Assembly: GCF_020532825.1 (NCBI RefSeq)
Contig: NZ_MQTS01000069.1
Coordinates: forward strand, 1 to 37,123
Source of the DNA: Arthrobacter sp. SO3
GTDB taxonomy: Bacteria > Actinomycetota > Actinomycetes > Actinomycetales > Micrococcaceae
Reading direction: 5' to 3'
Length of the DNA: 37,123 nt
Shown one piece after another: positions 8,116-16,081 of this stretch. The notes below the pieces were generated by a model. That model saw nothing but the letters and a program-made list of their open reading frames with translations. It made no database searches and was not told the DNA's origin. Numbering within the stretch: position 1 is the stretch's first letter; each line of letters opens with the position of its first letter. The position numbers and the translations under genes were made by a program.

Positions 8116-8493
8116 ATGAGTCGATTGCGTCGAAGCGGTCTTCTGGTTGTTGCCACGCTGGTTGCTGGCGTTGGGATAGCGACACTCACGGGGTGCTCTG
8201 GTCCGGCAGTAACATCCTTCGCGGGCGGTTGGGGGCAGACCGGCAGTGGTCAGCCCAATCTCACGATCACCGATGACGGTTCCTTCCAAGGAACAGACGG
8301 CTGCAATCGTTTGACGGGCAAGGGATCGATTTCGGGCGATGTCTTCGGCTTCGGCCCCATCGCATCCACGTCCATGGCGTGCAGCGATGTCGATACGTGG
8401 CTATCGCATGCGGACACCGCCAAAGTGGATGGGAGTGTGCTGGTCGTTTACGAGAGGGGTGGCGCCAAAATCGGAACGCTGCCCAAGCAGTGA
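8116..8493 (+). CDS. META/HslJ-like domain lipoprotein
   Basis: A 125-residue secreted lipoprotein. The N-terminus has basic residues, a hydrophobic stretch and the lipobox LTGC at about residues 24-27, so the mature protein would be anchored by a lipidated Cys. The mature part contains GTDGCNRLTGKG, the conserved core of META/HslJ domains (a cysteine and asparagine in a beta-hairpin), followed by GPIASTSMAC, the usual second block. HslJ-type proteins are linked to heat, novobiocin or envelope stress; the exact role is not known. No clear Shine-Dalgarno is present, in keeping with a leaderless start. Confidence 0.8.
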   Translation: MSRLRRSGLLVVATLVAGVGIATLTGCSGPAVTSFAGGWGQTGSGQPNLTITDDGSFQGTDGCNRLTGKGSISGDVFGFGPIASTSMACSDVDTWLSHADTAKVDGSVLVVYERGGAKIGTLPKQ

Positions 8494-8514
8494 CGGAAGG
8501 AAGCCGCCACGCGG

Positions 8515-9372
8515 TCAGTCCTGGCGGTCGGGATCGTCGGAGTCCATGACAGTGACGTCCAGGGGCATGCGGTTGGCGCGGCGGAGGCGACCGGCCAGCA
8601 CGTTGCGCACCCCGCGGGTCACCAAAGTGGTCTTGCTCAGAAACTTGAACTCGGCGGCGTCGGAGGTGACGAGGTCAACGAGGGGGCGGGCGGCGTCGTC
8701 AGGGGTCTGCCCCCATAATCCGACGACGACCTGCAGTCCGCCCAGTCGGTGCTCGTACCCGCGTTGGGACGTGACGTGCCCCAGCATGTCCGTCACCACC
8801 AGGCCCGGGTTCATCCCGTGCACCCGGACGCCGGTGCCTTTGGTCTCCAGCCGCAACGTCTCGGTGAACTGGCGGACCCAGCGCTTGCTCGACGCATACG
8901 CGTTCTGCAGCGCCACCGGCCCGTGGTCGCCCTGGCCGTAGACGTTGACGAGGTCCCCGTGGCCTTGGCCGAGGAACACCGGCAGCGCAACCCTCGACCC
9001 GTGGAACGTGCCGAGGATGTTCGTGCGCACCACCCGCGTGAAGTCGTCGACCGGCGTGGACGCCGTGGGCCCGAAGACACCGGAGGTCCCGGCGTTGTTG
9101 ACCCAGATGTCGAGCGTGCCGCGGCTCAGGGCCTCGTCGCGCAGGGCCTCGACATCGGCCAGTTCACCGGTGTCGCAGCGACGTCCGGACACCTCGATCC
9201 CTTCCGCATGCAGCCGCTCGACGGCGGCCGCGACGTCGACGTCCGACCTCGACGCCAGCACCACCGCCGCGCCCTGATGCCCCAGCAGTCGGGCCATGGC
9301 AAACCCCAGACCGCGCGTTGAGCCAGTCACCACTGCCACGCGTCCGCGGAGGACGTCTTGTTGCGAACCCAT
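8515..9372 (-). CDS. short-chain dehydrogenase/reductase
   Basis: A 285-residue classical SDR. It shows VTGSTRGLG (cofactor loop, about residues 15-23), ASRSD after beta-2 (suggesting NADPH), WVNNAG, and the catalytic YASSK with a preceding region that reads VNVYGQGDHG where the catalytic Ser would be expected; the Ser position is therefore less canonical. GMNPGLVVTDM follows, as usual. The ATG at 9372 (MGSQQDVLRG) has GAGAGAA upstream; the frame continues left but that part is low-complexity and not SDR-like. The C-terminal 40 residues (LAGRLRRANR onwards) are a basic extension. Substrate unknown. Confidence 0.85.
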   Translation of the reverse strand: MGSQQDVLRGRVAVVTGSTRGLGFAMARLLGHQGAAVVLASRSDVDVAAAVERLHAEGIEVSGRRCDTGELADVEALRDEALSRGTLDIWVNNAGTSGVFGPTASTPVDDFTRVVRTNILGTFHGSRVALPVFLGQGHGDLVNVYGQGDHGPVALQNAYASSKRWVRQFTETLRLETKGTGVRVHGMNPGLVVTDMLGHVTSQRGYEHRLGGLQVVVGLWGQTPDDAARPLVDLVTSDAAEFKFLSKTTLVTRGVRNVLAGRLRRANRMPLDVTVMDSDDPDRQD

Positions 9373-9639
9373 GGTTCTCTCATACGCGAAGCGGCCCCGG
9401 AGAGCAAGAGCCCAAGTGTGGGTATAGTTCAGGGGTGCCGGCGGACCCGGCGGCTGCCCGCGCGTGAACCGGCGCCGTCTACCGGCCGCCAACCTCCGCG
9501 TTCTCCGGCGTGGCTGCGCCCGTTGCCGCCGGGGTGGTGGCTGCCGCAGTGGGATCAGCGCGGACATGACTTCGACGGCGTCATCGTTGGACAGCCCGTT
9601 GTCATGGCAAAGTGATCGCCAGGTCCAGAAGGAAACCGC

Positions 9640-10395
9640 GTGGCTGAGGCGGCAGCGCCATCGCACCCCGGAAGCCGGGGTCTCCCGTCGCCGCCATGGG
9701 CGGTACCGTCATCGGGCTGCATGCGGTGGGCTGGGGCGTGCTGGTGTTCAGCGTTGTTCCGCAGAACCTGCACATCAGCTCCAAGCAGGTCTTCGGCGTG
9801 GGGATCGGGGCGGGCGCGTATCTGCTGGGCATGAGCGCGAAGCCCTGGGATTCGTTGGCACGGCCGTCTCAGGAGTTTCCTCTATATCCTGGCGGCACTG
9901 AGCGTGGTCGTCCTTCTCCGCGCCGTGACGGAACCACGCGGGGTCCGCGACGGACACGCAGCGGATCCTGCGGGCGGTTCCCCCACCGGCGTGATGGTCC
10001 GAATCCTTCGGCCGGTCATGCAGAGCATCACGCGGCCCTGGCAGATGTACGTAGTGGGGATGCTTTTCGGCCTGGGCTTCGACACCGCCACGGAGGTGAC
10101 CCTGCTTGTCGTGGCGGTGGGCGCGGCGACAACGGCGCTTCCCTGGTACGCCATTCTCATGCTGCCAACGCTTTTCACCGCCGGAATGTGTCTATTGGAC
10201 ACCTCGGACGGGTGGTTCATGAGTTTCGCCTACGGCAGGGCGTTCTCCAGACCGGACCGAAGGCCCAAGTACAACGTCGTACTAACGGGACTCTCAGCGG
10301 CCGTCGCCCTGACCATTGGGACCGTGGAAGTGATGTCGCTGACGACGGCCGGCAGCGCCGCTGCCGGCCCGTGCTGCTACTTCCAGGCCCTGACG
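9640..10395 (+). pseudogene. decayed NiCoT-family nickel/cobalt transporter
   Basis: Remnant of a HoxN/NixA-type permease. It starts at GTG 9640 with AGAAGGA upstream (VAEAAAPSHP), then a single-base shift near 9665 moves the frame to RKPGSPVAAMGGTVIGLHAV, which continues through VPQNLHISSKQVFGVGIGAGAYLLGM to about 9835. The next expected segment, with the metal-binding HxxxxDH helix, is missing. Homology resumes in another frame at about 9862 (GRLRSFLYILAAL) and runs through WQMYVVGMLFGLGFDTATEV, AGMCLLDTSDG and FMSFAYGRAFS to GTVEVMSL. The C-terminus is also cut, running into the 3' end of the GH16 gene. A frameshift, a large internal deletion and a lost tail make it non-functional. Confidence 0.8.
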
Positions 10396-11165
10396 TAGTC
10401 GACCTTTACTATGGAGGTTTTCCCGTACGCGGTGCTGGTGTCGGCTTTGCCGACATTCAGGACGAGGTATTGCGGGGCGTTGCCGTCGTCGGTGCGGAAG
10501 GACTTCACCTTGACGCCGTCCACGTAGACCTCAGAAACGTTGTCCTTACGCCACAGCCCGTAGGTGTGGAACTGGCCGCCCCAATAGCCCGGAATTGCTC
10601 CCTGGGGGTGACTTCCGGAGCCTGAGTGGTAGTTGGACGTCAAATTTCCGTTGATCACCTCGGCAATATCGTTCTCGCCCGTTTCCGGCCAGGATTGCCC
10701 CGTGGTCCACCAGGAAGGAAAGTTGTGGAGCACCTTTCCCTTGCCGGGGAAGGAGATGCGGGCCTCCACGTAGCCGGTCCGAAACTCATAGCCGATCTTG
10801 GCGGAGTCTTTCGGGTTTGAAGAGACGAGGGCGCCGGTGCCGGAGTTCGAGAGTTTCAGCGATAGGTGCCCGCCGCCGACGGAGACGTTTTTGGGGTCGG
10901 TCTTGACCTGGTTCGCTCGGCTGCCGCCGAACCAGGAGCGGGACCACTTGTTCCTGTCGAGGGTGGTTCCGTTGAACTCATCATCGAAGGTCTGGGTCCA
11001 CGCGCCCGGGACTCCCAGGGGCATCTCTGCGGACTGGGTCGAGGCAGGTCGGGCAGCAGCAATGGCGGCTGAGTCAACGTCGGCGGCGACGGCGCCGAGG
11101 GCCGCTGTAAGGGACAGCGCGGCCGCCATCGCCGCAGCGGCAAACAACGTGGTGAGTCTCTTCAT
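10377..11165 (-). CDS. secreted GH16 glycoside hydrolase (beta-glucanase/laminarinase-like)
   Basis: A 262-residue extracellular enzyme. Residues 1-28 are a signal peptide (MKRLTTLF, alanine-rich core, GAVAAD). The catalytic domain starts at WTQTFDDEFNG (about 56-66), a typical GH16 opening. The active-site signature ExDxxE is E164-N-D-I-A-E169, with D166 between nucleophile and acid/base; FHTYGLWR and VDYVRAWK are further family blocks. GH16 enzymes hydrolyse beta-1,3 or beta-1,3-1,4 glucans, agar or related polymers; the fine specificity is not visible. It overlaps the dead transporter's 3' end by about 20 bases. Confidence 0.88.
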   Translation of the reverse strand: MKRLTTLFAAAAMAAALSLTAALGAVAADVDSAAIAAARPASTQSAEMPLGVPGAWTQTFDDEFNGTTLDRNKWSRSWFGGSRANQVKTDPKNVSVGGGHLSLKLSNSGTGALVSSNPKDSAKIGYEFRTGYVEARISFPGKGKVLHNFPSWWTTGQSWPETGENDIAEVINGNLTSNYHSGSGSHPQGAIPGYWGGQFHTYGLWRKDNVSEVYVDGVKVKSFRTDDGNAPQYLVLNVGKADTSTAYGKTSIVKVDYVRAWK

Positions 11166-11181
11166 GGCTTACTCCCGGAGA

Positions 11182-11952
11182 TCATCGAAACAGTGTGATG
11201 CCGGTCAGTTCAGCGAGTTCATCCAGGAGCCGGTCCTGGAAGCCGGGGTCGAACGCTGCAGGGGCAGGGGGGTGCCGCTTCCGGTGGTGCCAGTACCCGC
11301 CGCTGGTGAGGGCGGCGGGATCGTGGCTGGTGGCCAGCCATGTCTGCGTCAGGTATCCCAGTTCCAGGTCGTCGGGCGCGCCGGGGCCGCCCATTTTGGT
11401 GGGGACCCAGCCCGGGTCGACGGCGTTGCTCAGCACGGCAGGCCAGCGGCGCGCGACAGCAAGGGCGAGGGCGGTGATGTACAGCTTGCTCTCGGAGTAC
11501 GCCCGGCCGGCGTTCCAGCGCCGCTCGGTCCAGTCGATGTCCTCCAGTGAGGCGCCGCCGCTTCGGTGCAGGCCGCTGCTGAGGTAGATCAGGCGGTCCG
11601 GCCGGCCGATCAGGGCCGTGAGCAGGTACGGCGCCAAGGTGTTTACGGCCAGTGTCCGGGCTTGCCCCTCGGGCGTGGTTCCCCGTGCGGGCTCCAGGTA
11701 CCTGCCGGCGTTGTGAATGATGGCGTCCATCCGGCCGATGCTGTTCACCTGGTCGGCCAGCGACCGGGTTTCCGCCGAGCTGCTGAGATCGCCGACGACG
11801 ACGCGGGCCGCCTGTGCAGCCAGGGCGCCGAGGTCGTTGGCGCGCCGCGGCGTTCGGGCGTGCAGAACGACATCATGGCCCCCACGGAGAAGGGTACGTG
11901 CCGCGGCCAGGCCCAGCCCGTCGGCGGAGCCGGTGATCAAGATGCGTGCCAC
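11182..11952 (-). CDS. short-chain dehydrogenase/reductase
   Basis: A 256-residue SDR starting at a GTG (VARILITGSADGLGLAAA) with GAGGGGAAG upstream. The cofactor loop TGSADGLG lies at residues 7-14, HARTPRR after beta-2 suggests NADPH, IIHNAG follows, and the catalytic set is YLSSG with Y-S-E-S-K. The C-terminal region (NAVDPGWVPTKMGG) is standard, and the protein resembles retinol dehydrogenase-like bacterial SDRs. A 35-codon reading frame with a strong ribosome site ends 12 bases upstream. Substrate unknown. Confidence 0.85.
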   Translation of the reverse strand: MARILITGSADGLGLAAARTLLRGGHDVVLHARTPRRANDLGALAAQAARVVVGDLSSSAETRSLADQVNSIGRMDAIIHNAGRYLEPARGTTPEGQARTLAVNTLAPYLLTALIGRPDRLIYLSSGLHRSGGASLEDIDWTERRWNAGRAYSESKLYITALALAVARRWPAVLSNAVDPGWVPTKMGGPGAPDDLELGYLTQTWLATSHDPAALTSGGYWHHRKRHPPAPAAFDPGFQDRLLDELAELTGITLFR

Positions 11953-11964
11953 GAAATCTTCCCC

Positions 11965-12072
11965 TCATCGTGGAAAATTACGGAACAGGGCCCGGAAGAG
12001 CGCATGGGGGACTCCTGCGGCGAGGCCTCCCAGTCCTCGTCCAATGATCACTGCGCCTGCTCGCTCCACCAT
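11965..12072 (-). CDS. possible small protein, 35 aa, upstream of the SDR
   Basis: ATG at 12072 is preceded by AAGGAG with a five-base gap, one of the best ribosome sites in the window. It encodes a small basic, Gly-rich hydrophobic peptide beginning MVERAGAVIIGRGLGGLAAG and ending RALFRNFPR. The stop lies 12 bases before the SDR GTG start, so the two would be cotranscribed. It could be a genuine small membrane-active protein, a leader peptide, or the truncated start of a lost gene. No family recognised. Confidence 0.4.
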   Translation of the reverse strand: MVERAGAVIIGRGLGGLAAGVPHALFRALFRNFPR

Positions 12073-12224
12073 GCCAGCTCCTTAGGACGGATTCATCCAT
12101 TCAACGGAGGATCAGCTGAACTCAACAGGGCCAAAGGTCTTGGGATCCGGGCCCACCTGGGAGGCCGCAGTGGAGCCGGGTCGGATGCCGGGCTGATCTT
12201 CTCTGTGCCGCACGCCAAGGATTT

Positions 12225-12338
12225 CTACGGCATCGCCGGGCGGTCGCCCTCGCGCAGCCAGTCGTCGAAGAACGCGTCAAGGTGCTGGCCTGAGAGTAAT
12301 TTTCCGAAGTCATCTGCATGGGCATCCGCAAAAGTACG
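12225..12338 (-). pseudogene. C-terminal scrap of an M1-type metallopeptidase
   Basis: A 37-codon stretch ending at a stop at 12225 reads FADAHADDFGKLLSGQ then HLDAFFDDWLREGDRPAMP. This pattern (D-F-x-K/A-L-x-x-x-S-G-x-x-L-x-x-F-F-x-x-W-L-x-x-x-x-x-P-x-x-P) is how actinobacterial M1 aminopeptidases end. The catalytic HEXXH part is absent and the frame upstream does not read as protein. Interpreted as a remnant; the assignment rests on the tail motif only. Confidence 0.4.
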
Positions 12339-12483
12339 GGGTTGTGCAGCCGGCTCTGAACACTTGGTTGTTCGAACCCGCGTGCACAACCTGGCGTTTT
12401 GCATCGAAGTCGTCTGCACAGAACGCTTGCGGCTGGAGCGTTGACGCTTCGCTGGGGGTTCGACGAAAATTCACGCTGAGCGG

Positions 12484-13071
12484 TCAGGCGGGGTCGCCTG
12501 CGCACTTGATGGCTCGGTAAACGGTTGAACGCGTTACCGGGAAGAGTTCGACAAGTTCCACGGTCGTGTGCTTCCCTGCACGGTGAACGGAGACCAGGTG
12601 TGTTTCCTGTTTTTCCGAGTGCTTGAGTTGCTTCCCCCTCAGGCGGCCCTTCGCCTGGGCGACCGCCATGCCCTTCCTGGTTCGGGCGCGGATCAGGTCG
12701 GCTTCGAGTTCCGTGACCATGGCCAGGACGTTAAAGAGGAGCCGGCCTAAGGGATCGGTCGGGTCGTGGACGGACTCGCCGAGCTCAGCTTGACCTCGCA
12801 GCGGGTGAGTTAGTCAACGATGTCCTTTGCATCGCGCAGCGACCGGGCCAGACGGTCGGGTTTGGTCACGACCAGGGTGTCCCCGGCCAGGCAGGCGGCC
12901 AGCGCTTCCCTAAGTCCCGTCCGGGCTCGGCTGGCGCCGGTGAGGCCCTGATGTGTGAACGTCTTCCCCGGGGTCACCTCAAGGCCCAAGGGAAACTAGG
13001 GCGTTCTTCTGGGCGGTGAGGTATTGGTCGTTCGTGGATACGCGGGCGTATCCGATCAGGAGTCCGACCAT
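12484..13071 (-). pseudogene. decayed serine recombinase (Tn3-resolvase/invertase type)
   Basis: Starts at ATG 13071 with MVGLLIGYARVSTNDQYLTA; the active serine is in ARVST. After LVSLG near 12980 a frameshift leads to LEVTPGKTFTHQGLTG, then LREALAACLAGDTLVVTKPD, RLARSLRDAKDIVD and an in-frame stop. A further shift in the low-quality stretch around 12780 restores VHDPTDPLGRLLFNVLAMVT, ELEADLIRARTRKGMAVAQA, KGRLRGKQ and the C-terminal helix-turn-helix TTVELVELFPVTRSTVYRAI. All domains of a roughly 190-residue resolvase are present, but at least two frameshifts and one stop make it inactive. It marks a former mobile element. Confidence 0.85.
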
Positions 13072-13121
13072 GGACTTGAATGTAGCGTATAGCCTCCGCG
13101 GGATTCTGTTGATCGAAGCAA

Positions 13122-13138
13122 CACCTTCTTTCAAGGTG
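13122..13138 (+). promoter_or_regulatory. hairpin covering the ribosome site of the transposase-like ORF
   Basis: CACCTT-CTTTC-AAGGTG forms a 6-bp stem whose right arm is the AAGGTGG Shine-Dalgarno of the reading frame starting at 13146. Insertion sequences often occlude transposase translation in this way. The functional meaning is inferred. Confidence 0.35.
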
Positions 13139-13145
13139 GTTCGAC

Positions 13146-13340
13146 ATGTATCTCAGCTCCTCGTCAGCAGCAGGCATCCGGTTTCTTGCCTCGGTAAAGC
13201 ACGGGCATGGTCTCAAACCGTCCGCCCGACATGCTGGCATCGATAAAGAGGTCGGCTACCGCTGGCTGCGCGAGGAATACTTGCGCCTGCGTCGCAACGG
13301 CAAGACTCCGAGCGAGACGACAGCTGATCGGAGCGGACGG
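13146..13340 (+). pseudogene. N-terminal fragment of a transposase-like helix-turn-helix protein
   Basis: ATG at 13146 with AAGGTGG upstream gives MYLSSSSAAGIRFLASVKHG, then LKPSARHAGIDKEVGYRWLR, EEYLRLRRNGKTPSETT. The pattern (short linker, helix-turn-helix with ARxAGIDKxxGYRWL) resembles the N-terminus of actinobacterial IS transposases of the IS30-like kind. After about residue 60 the sequence stops looking like protein, and the DDE catalytic domain is absent. It lies next to the dead recombinase, which supports a mobile-element origin. Family placement is tentative. Confidence 0.45.
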
Positions 13341-13384
13341 CCATCGCCCTATGGAATGAGTGCTTCTTCGTCGGAAAGTCTGGC

Positions 13385-13540
13385 TGGCCAGGTCTGCCTG
13401 GCTGACTTCCCTGATCGCTGCACGACCTTGATGCCGCGGGTCGGGCCCCGCTGCAGTGGAAAACGGTCCTGCACCGCCAGAACCCTTCCTTGTCGCTGAG
13501 GATTTCCAGGCTCATGTCCCCGCAGCCGGGGAACCGACAA
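13385..13540 (-). pseudogene. C-terminal scrap of a succinate dehydrogenase iron-sulfur subunit (sdhB)
   Basis: Reverse-strand sequence from about 13540 reads SLEILSDKEGFWRCRTVFHC, matching LQILNDKEGVWRCRTVFNC of the intact sdhB at 23168-23950. A shift just after SGA then gives TRGIKVVQ, matching PRGIKVTQ, and a second shift at the glutamine would give AIREVSQA, matching AIAEVKQA. Only about 45 residues around the [3Fe-4S] site survive and the reading frame is broken twice. DNA similarity to the intact copy is clear but not recent-identical, so it is an old or independently acquired copy. Confidence 0.75.
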
Positions 13541-13581
13541 GACGCCTTACCATGCGGATCCAGGCTCCTGGCGTCCTTGCG

Positions 13582-15330
13582 TCATCGGCCGGGATCCGGG
13601 TCTCGGACATCTTTTTGTCCGATGGCCGCAGCGCCTAGAACGTCCGCTGCGGCCGAGTGGACCGTCTCGTGCGAGCGGATCCGGAGTTCCGGATGGTGCA
13701 GGTCCAGGGCCGGGCGTTCCGAGCGGATGCGCGGCAGGGAGGTGAAGTTGTGCCGTGGTGGCGGGCAGGACGTGGCCCACTCCAGGGATCCGCCGAAGCC
13801 CCACGGGTCATCGACTTCGACCCTTGTGCCGCTGCGCCAGGTGATGTAGACGTTCCAGAAGAACGGGATCATGGACGCGCCCAGGAGAAAGGATCCGATA
13901 GTGGAGAACTGGTTCATCCATTGGAAGTTGTCCTGGGGCAGGTAGTCCGCGTAGCGGCGGGGCATGCCGCTGACTCCCAGCCAGTGCTGGATCAGGAATG
14001 TGGCATGGAAGCCCAGGAAGAGCATCCAGAAGTGGATCTGGCCGAGCCGCTCGTTGAGCATCCTACCGGTCCACTTCGGCCACCAGAAGTAGAATCCGGC
14101 GAACATCGCAAAGACGACTGTACCGAAGACGACGTAGTGGAAATGGGCGACGACGAAGTAGGTGTCGGTGACATGGAAGTCCAGGGGCGGTGAGGCCAGA
14201 ATGATGCCGGTCAGACCCCCGAAGAGGAAGGTCGCCAGGAAACCAATGCTCCAAAGCATGGGTGTTTCGAAGGTGAGCGAACCACCCCACATGGTCCCAA
14301 TCCAGTTGAAGAACTTCACCCCAGTTGGCACGGCGATCAGCATGGACATGAAGGAGAAAAACGGTAGCAGGACCGAGCCTGTGGCGTACATGTGGTGGGC
14401 CCACACCGTCACAGACAGGGATGCAATGGCGATTGTCGCATAGACCAGGCCCTTGTAAGCAAATATAGGTTTGCGGCTGAAGACCGGGAAGATTTCCGTA
14501 ACGATGCCGAAGAACGGCAGCGCGATGATGTAAACCTCCGGGTGGCCGAAGAACCAGAACAGGTGCTGCCACAGAATAGGACCCCCGTTGGAAGCGTCGA
14601 AGATATGGGCGCCGAAGCGGCGGTCCGCACCGAGGGCCAGCAGGGCCGCGGCGAGCGGTGGGAATGCCATCAGGACCATTATCGCGGTGATCAAGGTGTT
14701 CCAGGTGAAGATCGGCATACGCCACATCGTCATGCCCGGAGCACGCATACAGATAATCGTGGTGATGAAGTTGACCGAACCGAGAATGGTTCCGAACCCG
14801 GACAGCGCCAAACCGAAAACCCACAGGTCACCACCGATGCCGGGAGAATATGTCGTGTCAGACAGCGGGGAGTAGGCCGTCCACCCAAAAGAGGCGGCGC
14901 CCTGCGGAGTGATATAACCAGAGACGGCGATCGTGCTGCCGAACAGGAAAAACCAGAACGCCAAGGCATTCAGACGCGGAAAGGCCACGTCCGGGGCTCC
15001 GATCTGTAGGGGCATGATGACATTGGCAAAGCCGGCGAAGAGCGGCGTAGCAAACATCAGCAGCATGATCGTGCCGTGCATGGTGAACAGCTGGTTGTAC
15101 TGTTCCTTGGTCTGCAGGATCTGCATTCCCGGCTCGAAGAGTTCGGCGCGCATCAGCAACGCCATCACCCCACCCAGACAGAAAAAAGTGAACGAGGTGA
15201 TCAGGTACATATACCCGATGGTCTTGTGGTCCGTGGAGGTAATCCAGTTGACGACGATGCGCCCTTTTGAACCCGGCACGACCCCCACCGGCCGCACGCC
15301 GGTTTCAGTAGCGCTATAACTGACTGTCAT
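13582..15330 (-). CDS. ctaD: cytochrome c oxidase subunit I (solitary copy)
   Basis: A 582-residue haem-copper oxidase subunit I with about 12 membrane helices, the catalytic core of cytochrome c oxidase in the cytoplasmic membrane. Visible ligands and channels: haem a His in FTMHGTIM, CuB His-Tyr pair in FFGHPEVYI, two His in WAHHMY, K-channel lysine in PTGVKFFNW, and the paired haem His in VVAHFHYVV. The ATG at 15330 has GGGGGTTGG upstream. No ctaC, ctaE or ctaF lies nearby, so it is an isolated paralogue. The last 45 residues after DLHHPE ([10 protein letters not shown] onwards) do not look like the usual tail and may result from a frameshift. The start codon overlaps the stop of an upstream truncated frame (ATGA). 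Confidence 0.93.
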   Translation of the reverse strand: MTVSYSATETGVRPVGVVPGSKGRIVVNWITSTDHKTIGYMYLITSFTFFCLGGVMALLMRAELFEPGMQILQTKEQYNQLFTMHGTIMLLMFATPLFAGFANVIMPLQIGAPDVAFPRLNALAFWFFLFGSTIAVSGYITPQGAASFGWTAYSPLSDTTYSPGIGGDLWVFGLALSGFGTILGSVNFITTIICMRAPGMTMWRMPIFTWNTLITAIMVLMAFPPLAAALLALGADRRFGAHIFDASNGGPILWQHLFWFFGHPEVYIIALPFFGIVTEIFPVFSRKPIFAYKGLVYATIAIASLSVTVWAHHMYATGSVLLPFFSFMSMLIAVPTGVKFFNWIGTMWGGSLTFETPMLWSIGFLATFLFGGLTGIILASPPLDFHVTDTYFVVAHFHYVVFGTVVFAMFAGFYFWWPKWTGRMLNERLGQIHFWMLFLGFHATFLIQHWLGVSGMPRRYADYLPQDNFQWMNQFSTIGSFLLGASMIPFFWNVYITWRSGTRVEVDDPWGFGGSLEWATSCPPPRHNFTSLPRIRSERPALDLHHPELRIRSHETVHSAAADVLGAAAIGQKDVRDPDPGR

Positions 15331-15632
15331 GGCCAACCCCCATGATCGGATGCTTGACGGCCGGCGCCGTCTGGCCCGACCCCGTTCACACTCTGCGGGT
15401 ATGCGGTTTTTTCAGGGTAGCCCTTCTCCGGTTCGCGTGGAAGGTCGCTGGAAAGAACGGGATCCCAGGAAGGAACGGGTTCCGTCGGTGCGGTATTTAC
15501 CAGCACCGGTGACGCCCGCTGCGGTGGCCCCGAAAAGCTCCCGCCGCCCAGAACAGCCAGGGCGGCAGCCAGCAGGGCTCGAACGGAAACGGTCCCAGCG
15601 ACAACAACGACTAGCTCGCTCCCCGGGGCCGA
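15327..15632 (-). pseudogene. 5'-truncated frame with one membrane helix, overlapping the ctaD start
   Basis: An open frame ends in TGA at 15327-15329, sharing ATGA with the ctaD start. Its first recognisable part is a hydrophobic segment (LVVVVAGTVSVRALLAAALAVL) followed by a Pro-rich polar tail (PVLVNTAPTEPVPSWDPVL onwards). It looks like a membrane-anchored protein whose tail was translationally coupled to ctaD, but no start codon fits: the frame runs rightwards into the antisense of the ferredoxin-reductase fragment. The truncation point (about 15630) coincides with the start of that fragment, suggesting one recombination junction. Family not recognised. Confidence 0.4.
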
Positions 15633-15960
15633 CCAAACAGGGCAAGCGATCTTTGCGTTCTCCTCCAATAAGCGGCCCGAGGACGCCGCCTTCGTGGACG
15701 AGCTGAAACGCCTGGACGGGTCCAAAGCCAACGTTACCTTCATTGCCACCATGACCGAACCCGAAAATTCGCACCAGCCCTGGGACGGAGAAACCGGGTT
15801 CTTCGATCAGGACAAGATCACCAAATACGTCGGGGATCTGCGCACTCTGATCTACTACCTTTGCGGCCCGGCCGGCCTGGTCAAAGCCATGCGCAGCCTC
15901 CTCACCGGTGCGGGCGTGGACGACGACGACATCCGCACGGAGGAGTTCACCGGATACTGA
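15631..15960 (+). pseudogene. C-terminal fragment of an FAD/NAD(P) ferredoxin-reductase-like protein
   Basis: From about 15631 the frame DQTGQAIFAFSSNKRPEDAAF to the stop matches the last 109 residues of the intact reductase at 24203-24925: SNKRPEDAAF, ATMTEPENS, YYLCGPAG and the identical ending GVDDDDIRTEEFTGY. The FAD-binding domain and the GGIGITP motif are missing. The start at an internal ATG 15694 would make only 88 residues of NAD-domain tail, so it is almost certainly non-functional. DNA 3' of the stop also resembles the intact locus, including the tail of a convergent gene. Confidence 0.85.
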
Positions 15961-16001
15961 AATGCAACGAAAGTTACCTGCCCGGCGAAATGTGCGTAGG
16001 T

Positions 16002-16060
16002 TTAGTAGCCAATCTCCTTTATCAGTTGTGCAAAATGATCCAGACTATGTCGGACCGCAT
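16002..16060 (-). pseudogene. tail fragment of a convergent gene, matching 25056-25238
   Basis: The reverse strand ends RHSLDHFAQLIKEIGY-stop. The equivalent place downstream of the intact reductase ends APDHFEQVLKDLGCYT-stop. Both follow the reductase 3' end on the opposite strand, so the two loci share a reductase/unknown-gene convergent pair. Only some 20 codons remain here. The family is not recognised. Confidence 0.45.
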
Positions 16061-16081
16061 TCTCGTCCTTGGGAGAAGTTC

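Noticed and set aside
9373-9666. N-terminal extension of the SDR at 8515-9372
   Set aside because: Arg/Pro-rich, not homologous to SDRs, and it runs over the start of the decayed transporter; the ATG at 9372 has a ribosome site and fits the family start.
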